Shown here piece by piece: positions 1 to 7,778 of a stretch of DNA of 16,905 bases. Where the stretch lies: the NCBI GenBank assembly GCA_964603155.1, contig CAZRTZ010000057.1, positions 1-16,905 on the forward strand, written 5' to 3'. Below the pieces are notes generated by a model. It was not told the DNA's origin. It was given only the letters and a program-made list of their open reading frames with translations, and made no database searches. Numbering within the stretch: the stretch's first letter is position 1; the number at the start of each line of letters is the position of its first letter. The translations under genes and the position numbers were made by a program. The stretch comes from VAUL01 sp964603155 (GTDB lineage: Bacteria; Desulfobacterota; Desulfuromonadia; Desulfuromonadales; BM103).

Positions 1-1
1 T

Positions 2-1639
2 GCCCAGTGCCCGCACTTCACCACCTGCTTCTTCCACCAGGCCCGCCGGCGGGCCGCCCAGGCCAACGTGCTGGTGGTCAATCACGCCCTGCTGCTGGCC
101 GACCTCTCCCTGCGCCAGCAGACCGACAACTACACGGCAGCGGCGGTCCTCCCCCCCTTCGACCGGCTGGTGCTGGACGAGGCCCATCACCTCGAGGATG
201 TCGCCACCCGTTACTTCAGCACCCAGGCGACCCGCTTCGGCTTCGCCCGCCAGCTCAATCGCCTGCGCCATCCGCGCAAGCCGCAGTTCGGTCTCTTGCC
301 CCGCCTGTTGGCCATCATTGCCCGTGATCTCCCCGATCGCGAGGATCTGCTGTTCAGGCATCTGCACAGCCTGATCGAGGGGCTTCTGGGCGGCAGCCAG
401 GAACTGCTCACCCGTTCGGCGGCGGAACTGGAGGAGATCGGCAAGGGGCTGGCGGAGCTGTGCGGGAAAGAATTTCCGGGCCACGAGGAGCTGCGCCAAC
501 GGCTGACGGCGGAGCTGCTTGCCGCTCCCGGCTGGAGCGAAATCCGCGAGCGGGTGCGGGCCCTCGCCGCCGCCGCCGAGCAACTGGGGGAGCAGCTGGA
601 AGCCCTGCTGCGCGGCCTGGAAACCCTCCCCGACCCGGTCGCCGACAGCGTGAGGTCGGTGGCCACCGACCTCGGCGGCATCGCGCTGCGCCTCAACGCC
701 CTCGGCCTGCAGCTGCGCGCCTTCGTCGCCAACGCTGCCGACAGCTGCGCCTGGTTCGAGATCGCCCGTCAGCGCAGCGGGCGCGGCGACGGCTGCATCG
801 TCCGGCTGTGCACCGCGCCGCTGGACGTGGCGCTTTTGCTGCGCGACAACCTCTTTGCCCGCCTGCGCACCGTGGTCCTGACCAGCGCCACCCTGACCGT
901 GGCCACCAGTTTTCGCTACCTGCGTGCCCGGGTGGGGCTGGGCAACGCCGAAGGCGGCCGGGTCCTGGAGTTACGCCTGGCCTCCCCCTTCGACTATGCC
1001 GGGCAGGCGCTACTCGCCGTCCCCACCGACATCCCCGAACCGGGGAAGAGCGGCTACGCCGAGGCGGTACGCGACCTCACCGAACGGGCGATCCTCTGCG
1101 CCGACGGCCGCAGCTTCGTGCTCTTCACCGCCTACTCCCTGCTCAAGCGCGTGCACGGCGAACTGGCGCCCCTGCTCAACGCCCGCGGCTATCACGTGCT
1201 GCGCCAGGGGGAGATGGCCCGTCACCGCCTGCTGGAACAGTTCAGCATCGATCCGACCAGCGTGCTCTTCGCCACCGATTCGTTCTGGGAGGGGGTGGAT
1301 GTGCCGGGACGGGCGCTGGAGCAGGTGATCATCACCCGCCTGCCTTTCAAGGTGCCGACCGAGCCGGTGCTGGAGGCGCGCGCCGAGGCGATCGAGCGCG
1401 CCGGCGGCGACCCGTTCATCGACTACACCGTGCCGCAGGCGGTCATCCGCTTCCGCCAGGGCTTCGGCCGGCTGATCCGCAACCGCACCGACCGCGGCGT
1501 GGTGCTGATTCTCGACAGCCGCGTGGTCAGGCGCGGCTACGGCCGCACCTTCCTCGCCTCGCTCCCCGACGTGCCGATCGCCACGCTCCCCGCTGACCAG
1601 CTTATCGAAGAGATGGGCCGCTTTTTCCGCAGCGGCTGA
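2..1639 (+). CDS. dinG: DinG/XPD-type ATP-dependent DNA helicase, C-terminal part (5' partial)
   Basis: The frame is open from base 2, so the gene begins before the window and the Walker A region is missing. The visible part starts in the iron-sulfur region (CPHFTTCF, two of the expected four cysteines), followed by NHALLLADL. The DEAH box is at 176-187, a SATL motif (motif III-like) at 884-895, then FATDSFWEGVDVPG, TRLPFKVP and the motif VI run QGFGRLIR at about 1457-1480. This order is that of superfamily 2 DinG/YoaA/XPD helicases, which unwind DNA 5' to 3' during repair and at R-loops or stalled forks. About 545 residues are present, close to the expected C-terminal three quarters of a 640-850 aa family member. 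The gene ends in TGA at 1637. DinG versus YoaA-type assignment cannot be settled without the N-terminus. Confidence 0.88.
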   Translation, partial: AQCPHFTTCFFHQARRRAAQANVLVVNHALLLADLSLRQQTDNYTAAAVLPPFDRLVLDEAHHLEDVATRYFSTQATRFGFARQLNRLRHPRKPQFGLLPRLLAIIARDLPDREDLLFRHLHSLIEGLLGGSQELLTRSAAELEEIGKGLAELCGKEFPGHEELRQRLTAELLAAPGWSEIRERVRALAAAAEQLGEQLEALLRGLETLPDPVADSVRSVATDLGGIALRLNALGLQLRAFVANAADSCAWFEIARQRSGRGDGCIVRLCTAPLDVALLLRDNLFARLRTVVLTSATLTVATSFRYLRARVGLGNAEGGRVLELRLASPFDYAGQALLAVPTDIPEPGKSGYAEAVRDLTERAILCADGRSFVLFTAYSLLKRVHGELAPLLNARGYHVLRQGEMARHRLLEQFSIDPTSVLFATDSFWEGVDVPGRALEQVIITRLPFKVPTEPVLEARAEAIERAGGDPFIDYTVPQAVIRFRQGFGRLIRNRTDRGVVLILDSRVVRRGYGRTFLASLPDVPIATLPADQLIEEMGRFFRSG

Positions 1640-1767
1640 GCCGCCCGTCGGCGCCCGGCAGCGGGACCGCAGCCGTGGAGTTCATTCCCGGCAGGCAACT
1701 GTGGCAGAATAGGGCTATGAGCCCATTCCCCCCAAGGAAACCAGCATCGTTCGGCAGGAGGTGGTTT

Positions 1768-2364
1768 ATGCAAAGCCTGCGCATCCTGACCCTGCTCCCC
1801 CTGCTCCTTGCCGCTACCGGCAGCGGCAACGCCATGGCCGCCAAGGCGGTTCTGGCCGGTGGCTGCTTCTGGTGCATGGAGGCCGACTTCGAGAAACTCC
1901 CCGGAGTCACCGACGTGGTCTCCGGCTTCACCGGCGGCACGCTCAGGGACCCGACCTACAACGGCAATCACGAGGGGCACCTGGAAGCGGTAGAGATCAC
2001 CTACGACCCGCAGAAAGTCAGCTACCGCGAGCTGCTCGACTACTACTGGCGGCACATCGACCCGTTCGACGACGGTGGGCAGTTCTGCGATCGCGGCCCC
2101 AGCTACCGGGCGGCCATCTTCGTCGCCAGCGCCGCCGAGCGGACGATCGCGGAGGAGTCAAAACGGCAGATGGCCGCCCGGTTCCCGAAGCTGACCGTGG
2201 TCACGCCGGTCCTCGACGCCACGACCTTCTACCCGATCAAGGGCGAGGAGAGCTATCACCAGGACTACGCTCGAAACAACCCGGTCCGTTACCAGTACTA
2301 CCGCTGGGGGTGCGGCCGCGACCGGCGGCTCAAGGAGCTCTGGGGGGAGAAGGCGGGGCATTGA
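1768..2364 (+). CDS. msrA: Peptide-methionine (S)-S-oxide reductase MsrA, exported
   Basis: MsrA reduces methionine-S-sulfoxide in oxidised proteins. The 198-aa product has the family signature GGCFWCME, with catalytic Cys33 and Glu38, and further conserved blocks such as DDGGQFCDRGPSYR and YHQDY (163-167). Cys182 near the C-terminus could act as a resolving cysteine. I chose ATG 1768 because AGGAGGT lies at 1756-1762 and because it begins a clear signal peptide (MQSLRI, then a Leu-rich core, with a likely cut near NAMAA). An in-frame ATG at 1675 would add 31 unconserved residues and bury the signal. The enzyme therefore probably acts in the periplasm, next to the secreted cytochrome c encoded downstream. 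No separate MsrB domain is fused. The gene stands alone, with gaps of 128 and 87 bases to its neighbours. Confidence 0.93.
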   Translation: MQSLRILTLLPLLLAATGSGNAMAAKAVLAGGCFWCMEADFEKLPGVTDVVSGFTGGTLRDPTYNGNHEGHLEAVEITYDPQKVSYRELLDYYWRHIDPFDDGGQFCDRGPSYRAAIFVASAAERTIAEESKRQMAARFPKLTVVTPVLDATTFYPIKGEESYHQDYARNNPVRYQYYRWGCGRDRRLKELWGEKAGH

Positions 2365-2451
2365 CCCGGCACGGGGATACTGCGGTATTCATCCCCTGCA
2401 ACGGCGTCATCATCTGCTATCCTGTGACATCATTTATTCAAGGAGGCAGCC

Positions 2452-2820
2452 ATGCACAAGATTCGTGTTTCATTCGTCATGTTGGCCGTTCTGCTCTTGA
2501 TGACCCCCTTTGCGGCCCTGTCATCATCCTGCGGGGGTGACGGGAAAGCGACCGCCGGTAAAGTCACACCCACCATGCTGACCCAGGGCAAGGCGATCTA
2601 CGAGAAGTCCTGTGCCGCCTGTCATGCGACCGGGGCAGCCGGTGCCCCGAAATTTGGCGACAAGGTGGCCTGGAAGGGGCATATCAAGGAAGGCCTCGAC
2701 CATCTGGTCGAGGCCGCCATCCGCGGCACGGGCGCCATGCCGCCACGCGGCGGCAACCCCCAACTCAGCGATGCCGAACTGCGCGCGGCGGTCGCCTACA
2801 TCATGGAAAACAGCCGCTAA
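2452..2820 (+). CDS. Small exported monoheme class I cytochrome c
   Basis: This is a 122-aa protein with an N-terminal hydrophobic signal segment (about residues 5-23), then a single heme-binding motif CAACH (Cys54, Cys57, His58). Met96 in GAMPPRGG is the likely distal heme ligand. The size and the layout ending in DAELRAAVAYIME match cytochrome c5/c551-like class I cytochromes, which carry single electrons in the periplasm. Cys27 follows LSSS and could be lipidated, but the lipobox is poor, so plain signal cleavage is as likely. AGGAGG at 2441-2446 sets the ATG at 2452. The partner redox enzyme is not visible nearby. It follows msrA but is separated from it by a gap with a weak hairpin at 2373-2396, so it may have its own transcript. 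Confidence 0.9.
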   Translation: MHKIRVSFVMLAVLLLMTPFAALSSSCGGDGKATAGKVTPTMLTQGKAIYEKSCAACHATGAAGAPKFGDKVAWKGHIKEGLDHLVEAAIRGTGAMPPRGGNPQLSDAELRAAVAYIMENSR

Positions 2821-2838
2821 CTCCAGCCGAGCGGGCCG

Positions 2839-2884
2839 AGGTAGCAGAAGGGGACAGGCCGCAGCCTGTCCCCTTCTGCTACCT
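2839..2884. repeat. REP-like perfect palindrome, 21-bp stem with a CGCA loop
   Basis: Arms 2839-2859 and 2864-2884 are perfect reverse complements around a 4-base loop (2860-2863). The core reads GGGGACAGGC / GCCTGTCCCC. It lies between the convergent cytochrome c and zinc-ribbon genes, where a bidirectional terminator would sit, but neither side has a T-run. The GGGGACAGGC core reminds me of REP palindromes dispersed with Y1/RAYT-type transposases. Copy number elsewhere in the genome is unknown. Confidence 0.75.
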
Positions 2885-2902
2885 GCAAGTCATCTCTCCG
2901 GC

Positions 2903-3052
2903 TCAGCCCGTTTCATCGTAGCGGCAGTCGAGGTCTTCGTCGGCCAGCAACCCCGAGCATTCGGGACAAACCAACTGGCCGTCGTCCTCGCGCGGCACCA
3001 GTTGGCTTTCCTCGTAAAGCCGGCGGCATTGGGAACAGCGGATGTAGATCAT
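2903..3052 (-). CDS. 49-aa zinc-ribbon protein (two CxxC knuckles)
   Basis: Reading the minus strand from ATG at 3052 to TGA at 2903 gives a 49-aa protein starting MIYIRCSQCRRLY. It has two CxxC pairs, Cys6/Cys9 and Cys29/Cys32, spaced as in a single zinc ribbon, followed by an acidic tail (ADEDLDCRYDETG). A purine-rich ribosome site (GAGGAG, 3056-3062 on the minus strand) sits just before the ATG, and an extended -10 box lies further up. Small proteins of this sort often bind nucleic acid or act as metal-binding adaptors, but the target is unknown. It is too short for most ORF callers. The cysteine spacing, ribosome site and promoter together support a real gene. Confidence 0.75.
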   Translation of the reverse strand: MIYIRCSQCRRLYEESQLVPREDDGQLVCPECSGLLADEDLDCRYDETG

Positions 3053-3076
3053 AGTCTCCTCCCCTCCACCTGTCTT

Positions 3077-3082
3077 ATTTTA
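3077..3082 (-). promoter_or_regulatory. Extended -10 promoter for the zinc-ribbon gene
   Basis: On the minus strand the sequence TGGTAAAAT puts a TG extension one base before a TAAAAT box, about 25 bases upstream of the ATG at 3052. No good -35 is seen at the usual distance, which is common with extended -10 promoters. Confidence 0.4.
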
Positions 3083-3121
3083 CCATGAACCCCGCGACGG
3101 CGACCCGCCGATCGCTCGCGA

Positions 3122-3161
3122 CTAGTGTCCTGTGCGGTTAGTTCCCTGCACAGGACACTAG
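3122..3161. repeat. Short palindromic element, 14-bp arms, MITE or IS-end-like
   Basis: Arms 3122-3135 (CTAGTGTCCTGTGC) and 3148-3161 are perfect reverse complements around a 12-base loop. Both outer ends are CTAG. The element overlaps the end of the minus-strand membrane-protein gene, and its TAG (3158-3160) is that gene's stop codon. No T-run follows, so it is not a textbook intrinsic terminator. It resembles a pair of terminal inverted repeats from a minimal mobile element, but no transposase is present. Confidence 0.65.
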
Positions 3162-3979
3162 ACCGGCACGATGAGTCCGTCGTCCTCGGTCACTGCATGG
3201 GAATCGTGCTCGATCAACTCGAACATGCGCAAATACTTGGTCACCTCGGCCGGGGTGCGGGTTTTGCGGCCAAAGAACCGGCCGGGCTGGGGGAAGACCT
3301 CGGTGATCACCTTGTCGTCGTAAATGGCAAAATCACAGGATCGGTAGACGTCGCGCCCGCCGATGTCGCTGACCGCGGGGAGTTCGTCGCGAAAGACGAT
3401 CCGGACTTCGATGCCGTCACGCCGTTGGCTGGCGAGAAGTTTCTGAACCTCGCCGTTCCCCAGTTCGTCACGGTTCAAGACAAAAATGCGCTTGACCTGC
3501 ACGCCGCGCTCCACGGCCCGCAGGTTGGCCTGGTAACAGTTGACCAGAGCCCCGCGGCTGTCCCATCCGGCCGTAACCGGGTCCACCGCCTTGATCTGAA
3601 ACCGGCTCTCGTCGGCATACTTGGCTCCCCTCAGATAAAACTCGCTCTCGTCGAGGGGGACATACCCCTGCTGCAGCATGGTGACGGTTTTTTTCATCCC
3701 TTCGAGCAATTCGCCGGCCTTGGCGGTGCACTCCGGATCGCTGATGCCGTTGAGGGCAAAGGTCAGTTCATGGGCCTGGTAGTATTGGGCCGAGAGTTCG
3801 GTCTTGGTCTTGTCGATATCTTCGCGCAGCAGCCAGGTGGCCAGGGAGAGGAGGATGCCGACGCCGAAGACGGTATAGGCCACCTCGGCGTGATCGAGGA
3901 CCAGGTGGAAAAATACGGCCAGCAGGGCGCCGGCGAGAAATTCGATGAAGACGGCCATATTGTGGATTTTCTGATTCAT
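3158..3979 (-). CDS. Unrecognised membrane protein with two N-terminal helices and a cytoplasmic alpha/beta domain
   Basis: This is a 273-aa protein. Residues 8-28 and 33-51 are hydrophobic and form a probable helical hairpin, followed by a charged helix (52-70). Residues 110-260 look like one alpha/beta domain, with strand-like blocks VKRIFVLNRDEL (162-173) and VRIVFRDELP (192-201), a conserved-looking CDFAIYDDKVITEVF run (215-229) and a helical C-terminus. The layout resembles phospholipase-D-fold sensor or effector domains that have lost the HKD motif, but no HKD is visible and I do not recognise the family. ATG 3979 has an AGGAG 9 bases upstream; an overlapping ATG at 3986 is in another frame. 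The stop codon comes from the palindrome at 3122-3161. It is divergent from the histidine kinase gene, with 437 bases between. Confidence 0.7.
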   Translation of the reverse strand: MNQKIHNMAVFIEFLAGALLAVFFHLVLDHAEVAYTVFGVGILLSLATWLLREDIDKTKTELSAQYYQAHELTFALNGISDPECTAKAGELLEGMKKTVTMLQQGYVPLDESEFYLRGAKYADESRFQIKAVDPVTAGWDSRGALVNCYQANLRAVERGVQVKRIFVLNRDELGNGEVQKLLASQRRDGIEVRIVFRDELPAVSDIGGRDVYRSCDFAIYDDKVITEVFPQPGRFFGRKTRTPAEVTKYLRMFELIEHDSHAVTEDDGLIVPV

Positions 3980-3996
3980 GGGACATAGCTCCTAAG

Positions 3997-4016
3997 GCAT
4001 TCCGTTGGCGGAATGC
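3997..4016. repeat. 8-bp inverted repeat in the leader of the membrane-protein gene
   Basis: GCATTCCG (3997-4004), TTGG, CGGAATGC (4009-4016) form a perfect hairpin or dyad just upstream of the Shine-Dalgarno of the minus-strand gene starting at 3979. It could be an operator, or an mRNA hairpin affecting translation. Confidence 0.45.
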
Positions 4017-4416
4017 AGTCTGGCAAGATAATTGACCGTGGGGTCGGGTGAAAAAGGGCTCGGTATTGAGAAATCAGGCGGCGAGATCGTGGCGCAAGCT
4101 TTTTTCGGGTTAACTGGAAGCAGGCAAACTGTTGGGCCTATTATAGCCAGAACGAAGGGCCGCATCATGTGTTGTCCCGCTCGAATTGATGGGAGGTCCC
4201 ACGGCAAACGCCTGCGCGAAAGCACAGCGGCGACTGGAAAGGGGCGAGCCAGCACTTGCGCTCGGAGTCCTGCCTGTTAAGCTGTTGAAACACCACCGTT
4301 TATCGGTCCGGGGGAGACCGCCTTCTTGCGGAAAATTCCGTGTCGATAGCAGCGCCACCGCCGGTCGGCCACTATGGGCCGGCATGATAAGCGGTACTGG
4401 ACCAGAGGGGGCTTCG
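4017..4416. other. 400-base divergent intergenic region with no gene
   Basis: This lies between the minus-strand membrane-protein gene and the histidine kinase. A plus-strand frame is open from 4186 into the kinase, but its residues are composition-driven and look like nothing conserved. An AT-rich TATTATAG patch at 4139-4146 may be a -10 region, without a clear -35. The stretch 4195-4290 could fold into several hairpins, including a GAAA-capped one near 4215, and could be a structured leader. I cannot assign it to a known riboswitch class. Confidence 0.4.
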
Positions 4417-6408
4417 ATGGCTACCTCCGACACCAAGCGGGAGAGAACCCGCTCGGAACGGGAGCAGCGGATCCAGCGGCAAATCGCTTTTGCCACCGGG
4501 ATCTTCCAGGGCGATATCACGTTCCGCACCTTTCTGGAAGCGCTTGCCGAAGGCGTTGTCGTCGTCAACGGTTCCGGAACCATTCTGCTGGTGAATGCCG
4601 CTGCCGAGCAGATGTTCGGATATTCGGGCAAAGACCTTGTCGGCAAACCCCACGCAATTCTCATCCCCGAACGCCACCAAAAACTGCATACAGCACATGA
4701 GTCCCGCTTCTTCGCGGAACCCAAAGCCAGGCCCATGGGCCAGGTTCTCGATCTGTTCGGCCGGCGTCGGGATGGAAGCGAATTTCCCATCGAAGTCAGC
4801 CTGAGTTTCATCCAGACGGCCATGGGGGTACTCGTACTGGCGTTCGTCAGCAACATCACCCTGCGCAAACAGTTCGAGATCCGCCTGCATGAAAACGAGA
4901 ATCTACTTCAAGCCCTTCTGGAAGGCGTCAGGAATTATGCGATCTTTCTGCTCGATCCCCAGGGGAACGTTCTGAACTGGAACAGAGGGGCCGAGCAATT
5001 GAAAGGGTATCTGGAAGCGGAGATCGTCGGCCGTCATTTTTCCCGGTTCTACTCCCAGGAAGACCAGCAGGCGGGCCTCCCGGAACGGATACTGAAGCAA
5101 GCCGTCACCGAGGGGCGCATAGAAGTCGAGGGCTGGCGAATCCGCAAGGACGGCAGTCGGTTCTGGGCCGATGTGATCATAACGGCGCTCTACGACGAAA
5201 GCGGGAAGTTGAGTGGCTTTTCCAAGGTGACGCGTGACATCACCAGGCGCAAACAGGCCGAGGAGGAACGGGAACAGCTGCTGGTGCAGCTCGACGCCGT
5301 CCTGAACAGCATCAACGAGGGGGTCGTGATCGCCGACCTTTCGGGCAATATCCTGACGATGAATCCGTCGGCCCTGGCCTTCTACGAATACGACAGTGTC
5401 GAGCAGGTCCGGCAGCAATTGCACCAGCTACTGGATACCTTCGAAGTGTACGATCTCGACGGCCGGCTCGTTCCGTTCAGAAAATGGCCGCTGGCACGGG
5501 TGCTGCGCGGCGAGCGGTTTGTCGACTGTGAACTGCGCGTCAGGCACAAGGATACCGGAACCGTGCGCATCGGCAGCTATGGCGGTACGCCGGTGCAGAC
5601 CCGTTCGGGGGAGGTGATCCTTGCGGTTATCACCGTGCGCGACATCACCGAGCACAAGCAGGTGGAGGCTGAGATTGAGCGGCTGAACCGGGAGTTGGCC
5701 GCACGAGCCGCCGAACTGGAAGTCGCCAATCGGGAGCTCGAGGCCTTTAACTACACGGTTGCCCACGATCTGCGCAAACCACTGACGGTGATCAACGGTT
5801 ACTGCCAGGTACTTCAGGAGCTGTGCGGCCATAAGCTCGACGAGCAGTGCCGGAGCTTTCTGGATGAAGCGTACAACGGCACCTGGCGCATGAATCAACT
5901 CATCAACGCCCTGCTCGATTTATCCCGGATGGGCCACGCCGAACCCTGCCGGACCAAGGTCGATCTCTCCGCCATGGCGCACCAAGTGGCGATGGAGTTG
6001 CAGCAGACCGAGCCGGAGCGCCGGGTCACATTCCACATCGATGACGGGATCATTGTCGACGGGGATGCAAGCCTGTTGCGCGTGGTCCTGGACAACCTCT
6101 TCGGCAATGCCTGGAAATACAGCGGCATGGCGGATGAGGGCATCATCGAGTTCGGGATCGTCGACATTGGGGGAAGTCCCGCTTGTTTTGTGCGCGACAA
6201 TGGCGCCGGATTCGACATGACCCACGCACACAAGCTCTTTGCCCCGTTCCTGCGCTTGCCGGGCAACGAAAAATTTGACGGATTCGGCATCGGTCTGGCC
6301 ACGGTGGAACGCATCATCAGACGACACGGCGGGCGGGTGTGGGCCCAAGGGGAGCCGGGGAAAGGGGCGACCTTCTATTTTACGCTGGCCGATGGGCCAA
6401 GCTCTTGA
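4417..6408 (+). CDS. Soluble triple-PAS sensor histidine kinase
   Basis: This 663-aa kinase has no membrane segment, so it should sense a cytoplasmic signal. Three PAS domains come first: residues 36-155 (FGYSGKDLVGKP, GRRRDGSEFPIEVSLS), 160-280 (RKDGSRFWADV, ending TRDITRRKQ) and 285-412 (ending VRDITEHKQ). A coiled coil spans 413-443. The HisKA box is VAHDLRKPLTVI with phospho-acceptor His450. The ATPase has an N box LFGNAWKYS (Asn564), a G1 box DNGAG (594-598) and a G2 box GFGIGLATVERII. All catalytic motifs look intact. I chose ATG 4417 because GAGGGGG (4405-4411) precedes it by 5 bases; the frame is open further upstream but not conserved. The DAC-like gene follows after 54 bases and the receiver after that, so the probable phosphate acceptor is the receiver at 7779. 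Cofactor and signal of the PAS domains are not evident. Confidence 0.93.
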   Translation: MATSDTKRERTRSEREQRIQRQIAFATGIFQGDITFRTFLEALAEGVVVVNGSGTILLVNAAAEQMFGYSGKDLVGKPHAILIPERHQKLHTAHESRFFAEPKARPMGQVLDLFGRRRDGSEFPIEVSLSFIQTAMGVLVLAFVSNITLRKQFEIRLHENENLLQALLEGVRNYAIFLLDPQGNVLNWNRGAEQLKGYLEAEIVGRHFSRFYSQEDQQAGLPERILKQAVTEGRIEVEGWRIRKDGSRFWADVIITALYDESGKLSGFSKVTRDITRRKQAEEEREQLLVQLDAVLNSINEGVVIADLSGNILTMNPSALAFYEYDSVEQVRQQLHQLLDTFEVYDLDGRLVPFRKWPLARVLRGERFVDCELRVRHKDTGTVRIGSYGGTPVQTRSGEVILAVITVRDITEHKQVEAEIERLNRELAARAAELEVANRELEAFNYTVAHDLRKPLTVINGYCQVLQELCGHKLDEQCRSFLDEAYNGTWRMNQLINALLDLSRMGHAEPCRTKVDLSAMAHQVAMELQQTEPERRVTFHIDDGIIVDGDASLLRVVLDNLFGNAWKYSGMADEGIIEFGIVDIGGSPACFVRDNGAGFDMTHAHKLFAPFLRLPGNEKFDGFGIGLATVERIIRRHGGRVWAQGEPGKGATFYFTLADGPSS

Positions 6409-6462
6409 CGACCCCCCCTCCCACGGCTTGCAGGAAGCGCGGCTTTGCCGAGGAACAGCCCG

Positions 6463-7746
6463 ATGCTGGAAAGCGTTGCCGAATCGATAAGAAAGCCGGT
6501 CGAAGATTTTTTCGGCGGGGCAAGCTTCGGCCTTTTCCGGGGAGAAGCCGCGCCCGACAGGAATGCGCAGGGGGATAACCTCCTGGTCAAAAACTTTACG
6601 ACGGAAGCGGGCACGTATCACCTCGTTCTGGAGAGGAGACCGTTGCCATTCACGGCAACGGAACAGGCCCTTGCCCATGAACTGACGGAAGTCTTGCCGA
6701 TCTTCATTGCCAACCGTACCAGCAAGACCGAACTGGTTTATTTCCGCACGGCGCTGTTCTCGTCTTTTCTGGACGTTTCGGTGTGCCGCTACCTGAGCCA
6801 CAATCGCCAGCGCACTTACTGGTCGATCCAGAAGCTCCTGCAACTCTTGAAAAACCTCTCCTTCCAGCGGTACGAGGGAGCCCCGGCCACCAGCGGGGTC
6901 ATTGTCTACCGCAACCGGCTCGAGGATTTCCGGATTGCCAGCAGCCTGGCGGATTGTCTCAGACATGATTTCGACCCCGCCATCGGCATTTCGGCCGATT
7001 TTTTCAAAAACCCGCTGACCTATCGGCTGGTGAATGGCTTGGGCACCTATTACATGTGCAACATCAACCTGCGGTCGACCGGCATGATCAAATTTATGAA
7101 TTACGGGTACCGGGATGCCGTCGAACGACTCAGCCACCGCGACATCCTCTCCCTGATCGACAAGGCCGGCAAAGGAGCTTTTGCCACGACTATCACTCTT
7201 GCCTCCGAACTGGAGGTAATGACCTGCCCGGATAATCTTTTCGTCTGGAAAAAGGGCAATTGGAGCCTGTTCGCCCCGGACGTCTTTCGCGGCTTTCTCA
7301 GGGGACGGCTTGCACCCAAGGAACTGGAAGCCCTGATCACCACCGTCTATTCACTCTCGAAGCTCCGGCTTGGCACACTGATCCTCATCGCCGACGAGAA
7401 CGTCCTGACGTCGGGAAACCTGCAAAAAGGTGCCGTCGGCGGCAAGGATGATCTCGCCCAGCTGATTATCGGCTTTTTCAAATCCAGGACTATCTCCAGC
7501 CTGAAACATTCGGGCGAACTGATCAACATCCTGTCGGCGGACGGCCTGTCCTTGTTCAACAAGGACGGCGAGCTGATCGATGCCGGGATTATCATCAATA
7601 CCTGTACGACACCGAGCCTGGTGACGGGGGGCGGCCGTACCACGGCGGCAATCGCGGCCTCGATGTTCGGCAAAGTCATAAAGGTCTCCGAGGATGGGCC
7701 GATAACTTTGCATGAGCATGGTGAGTGCGTATACCGGTTCGGCTGA
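6463..7746 (+). CDS. Protein with C-terminal DisA_N/diadenylate-cyclase-like (DAC) domain, variant active site
   Basis: The 427-aa protein has a unique N-terminal region (1-290), part of which may be a sensor domain, and a C-terminal part (about 295-427) that follows the DAC layout: LSKLRLGTLILIAD, then SADGLSLFNKDGELIDAG, then GGGRTTAA, then KVIKVSEDGPITLHEHG. In classical DisA/CdaA cyclases, which make c-di-AMP from two ATP, the two signatures are DGA and GTRHR. Here they read DGL (360-362) and GGRTT (390-394), so Asp360, Gly361 and Arg392 remain but the His and second Arg are Thr. It may be an altered cyclase or a nucleotide-binding sensor. ATG 6463 follows GAGGAA (6450-6455) at 7 bases; a TTG at 6445 is less likely. 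Its stop overlaps an ATG of the receiver frame, so the genes are probably coupled. No membrane segment. Confidence 0.7.
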   Translation: MLESVAESIRKPVEDFFGGASFGLFRGEAAPDRNAQGDNLLVKNFTTEAGTYHLVLERRPLPFTATEQALAHELTEVLPIFIANRTSKTELVYFRTALFSSFLDVSVCRYLSHNRQRTYWSIQKLLQLLKNLSFQRYEGAPATSGVIVYRNRLEDFRIASSLADCLRHDFDPAIGISADFFKNPLTYRLVNGLGTYYMCNINLRSTGMIKFMNYGYRDAVERLSHRDILSLIDKAGKGAFATTITLASELEVMTCPDNLFVWKKGNWSLFAPDVFRGFLRGRLAPKELEALITTVYSLSKLRLGTLILIADENVLTSGNLQKGAVGGKDDLAQLIIGFFKSRTISSLKHSGELINILSADGLSLFNKDGELIDAGIIINTCTTPSLVTGGGRTTAAIAASMFGKVIKVSEDGPITLHEHGECVYRFG

Positions 7747-7778
7747 TGATCGGCTCGACAGGAGAAGAGAGGGCTGTG

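Noticed and set aside
460..1596. 378-aa plus-strand frame inside the helicase
   Set aside because: Arg/Pro/Gly-rich out-of-frame product; the helicase motifs are in the other frame.
2373..2396. Hairpin between msrA and the cytochrome gene as a terminator
   Set aside because: GGGGAT/ATCCCC arms enclose a weak inner stem and no T-run follows, so I do not call a terminator.
4186..4416. N-terminal extension of the PAS kinase
   Set aside because: In frame but composition-driven, and a good ribosome site precedes ATG 4417.
5920..7137. 405-aa minus-strand open frame
   Set aside because: Opposite the kinase and DAC-like genes; it would span two well-supported genes.
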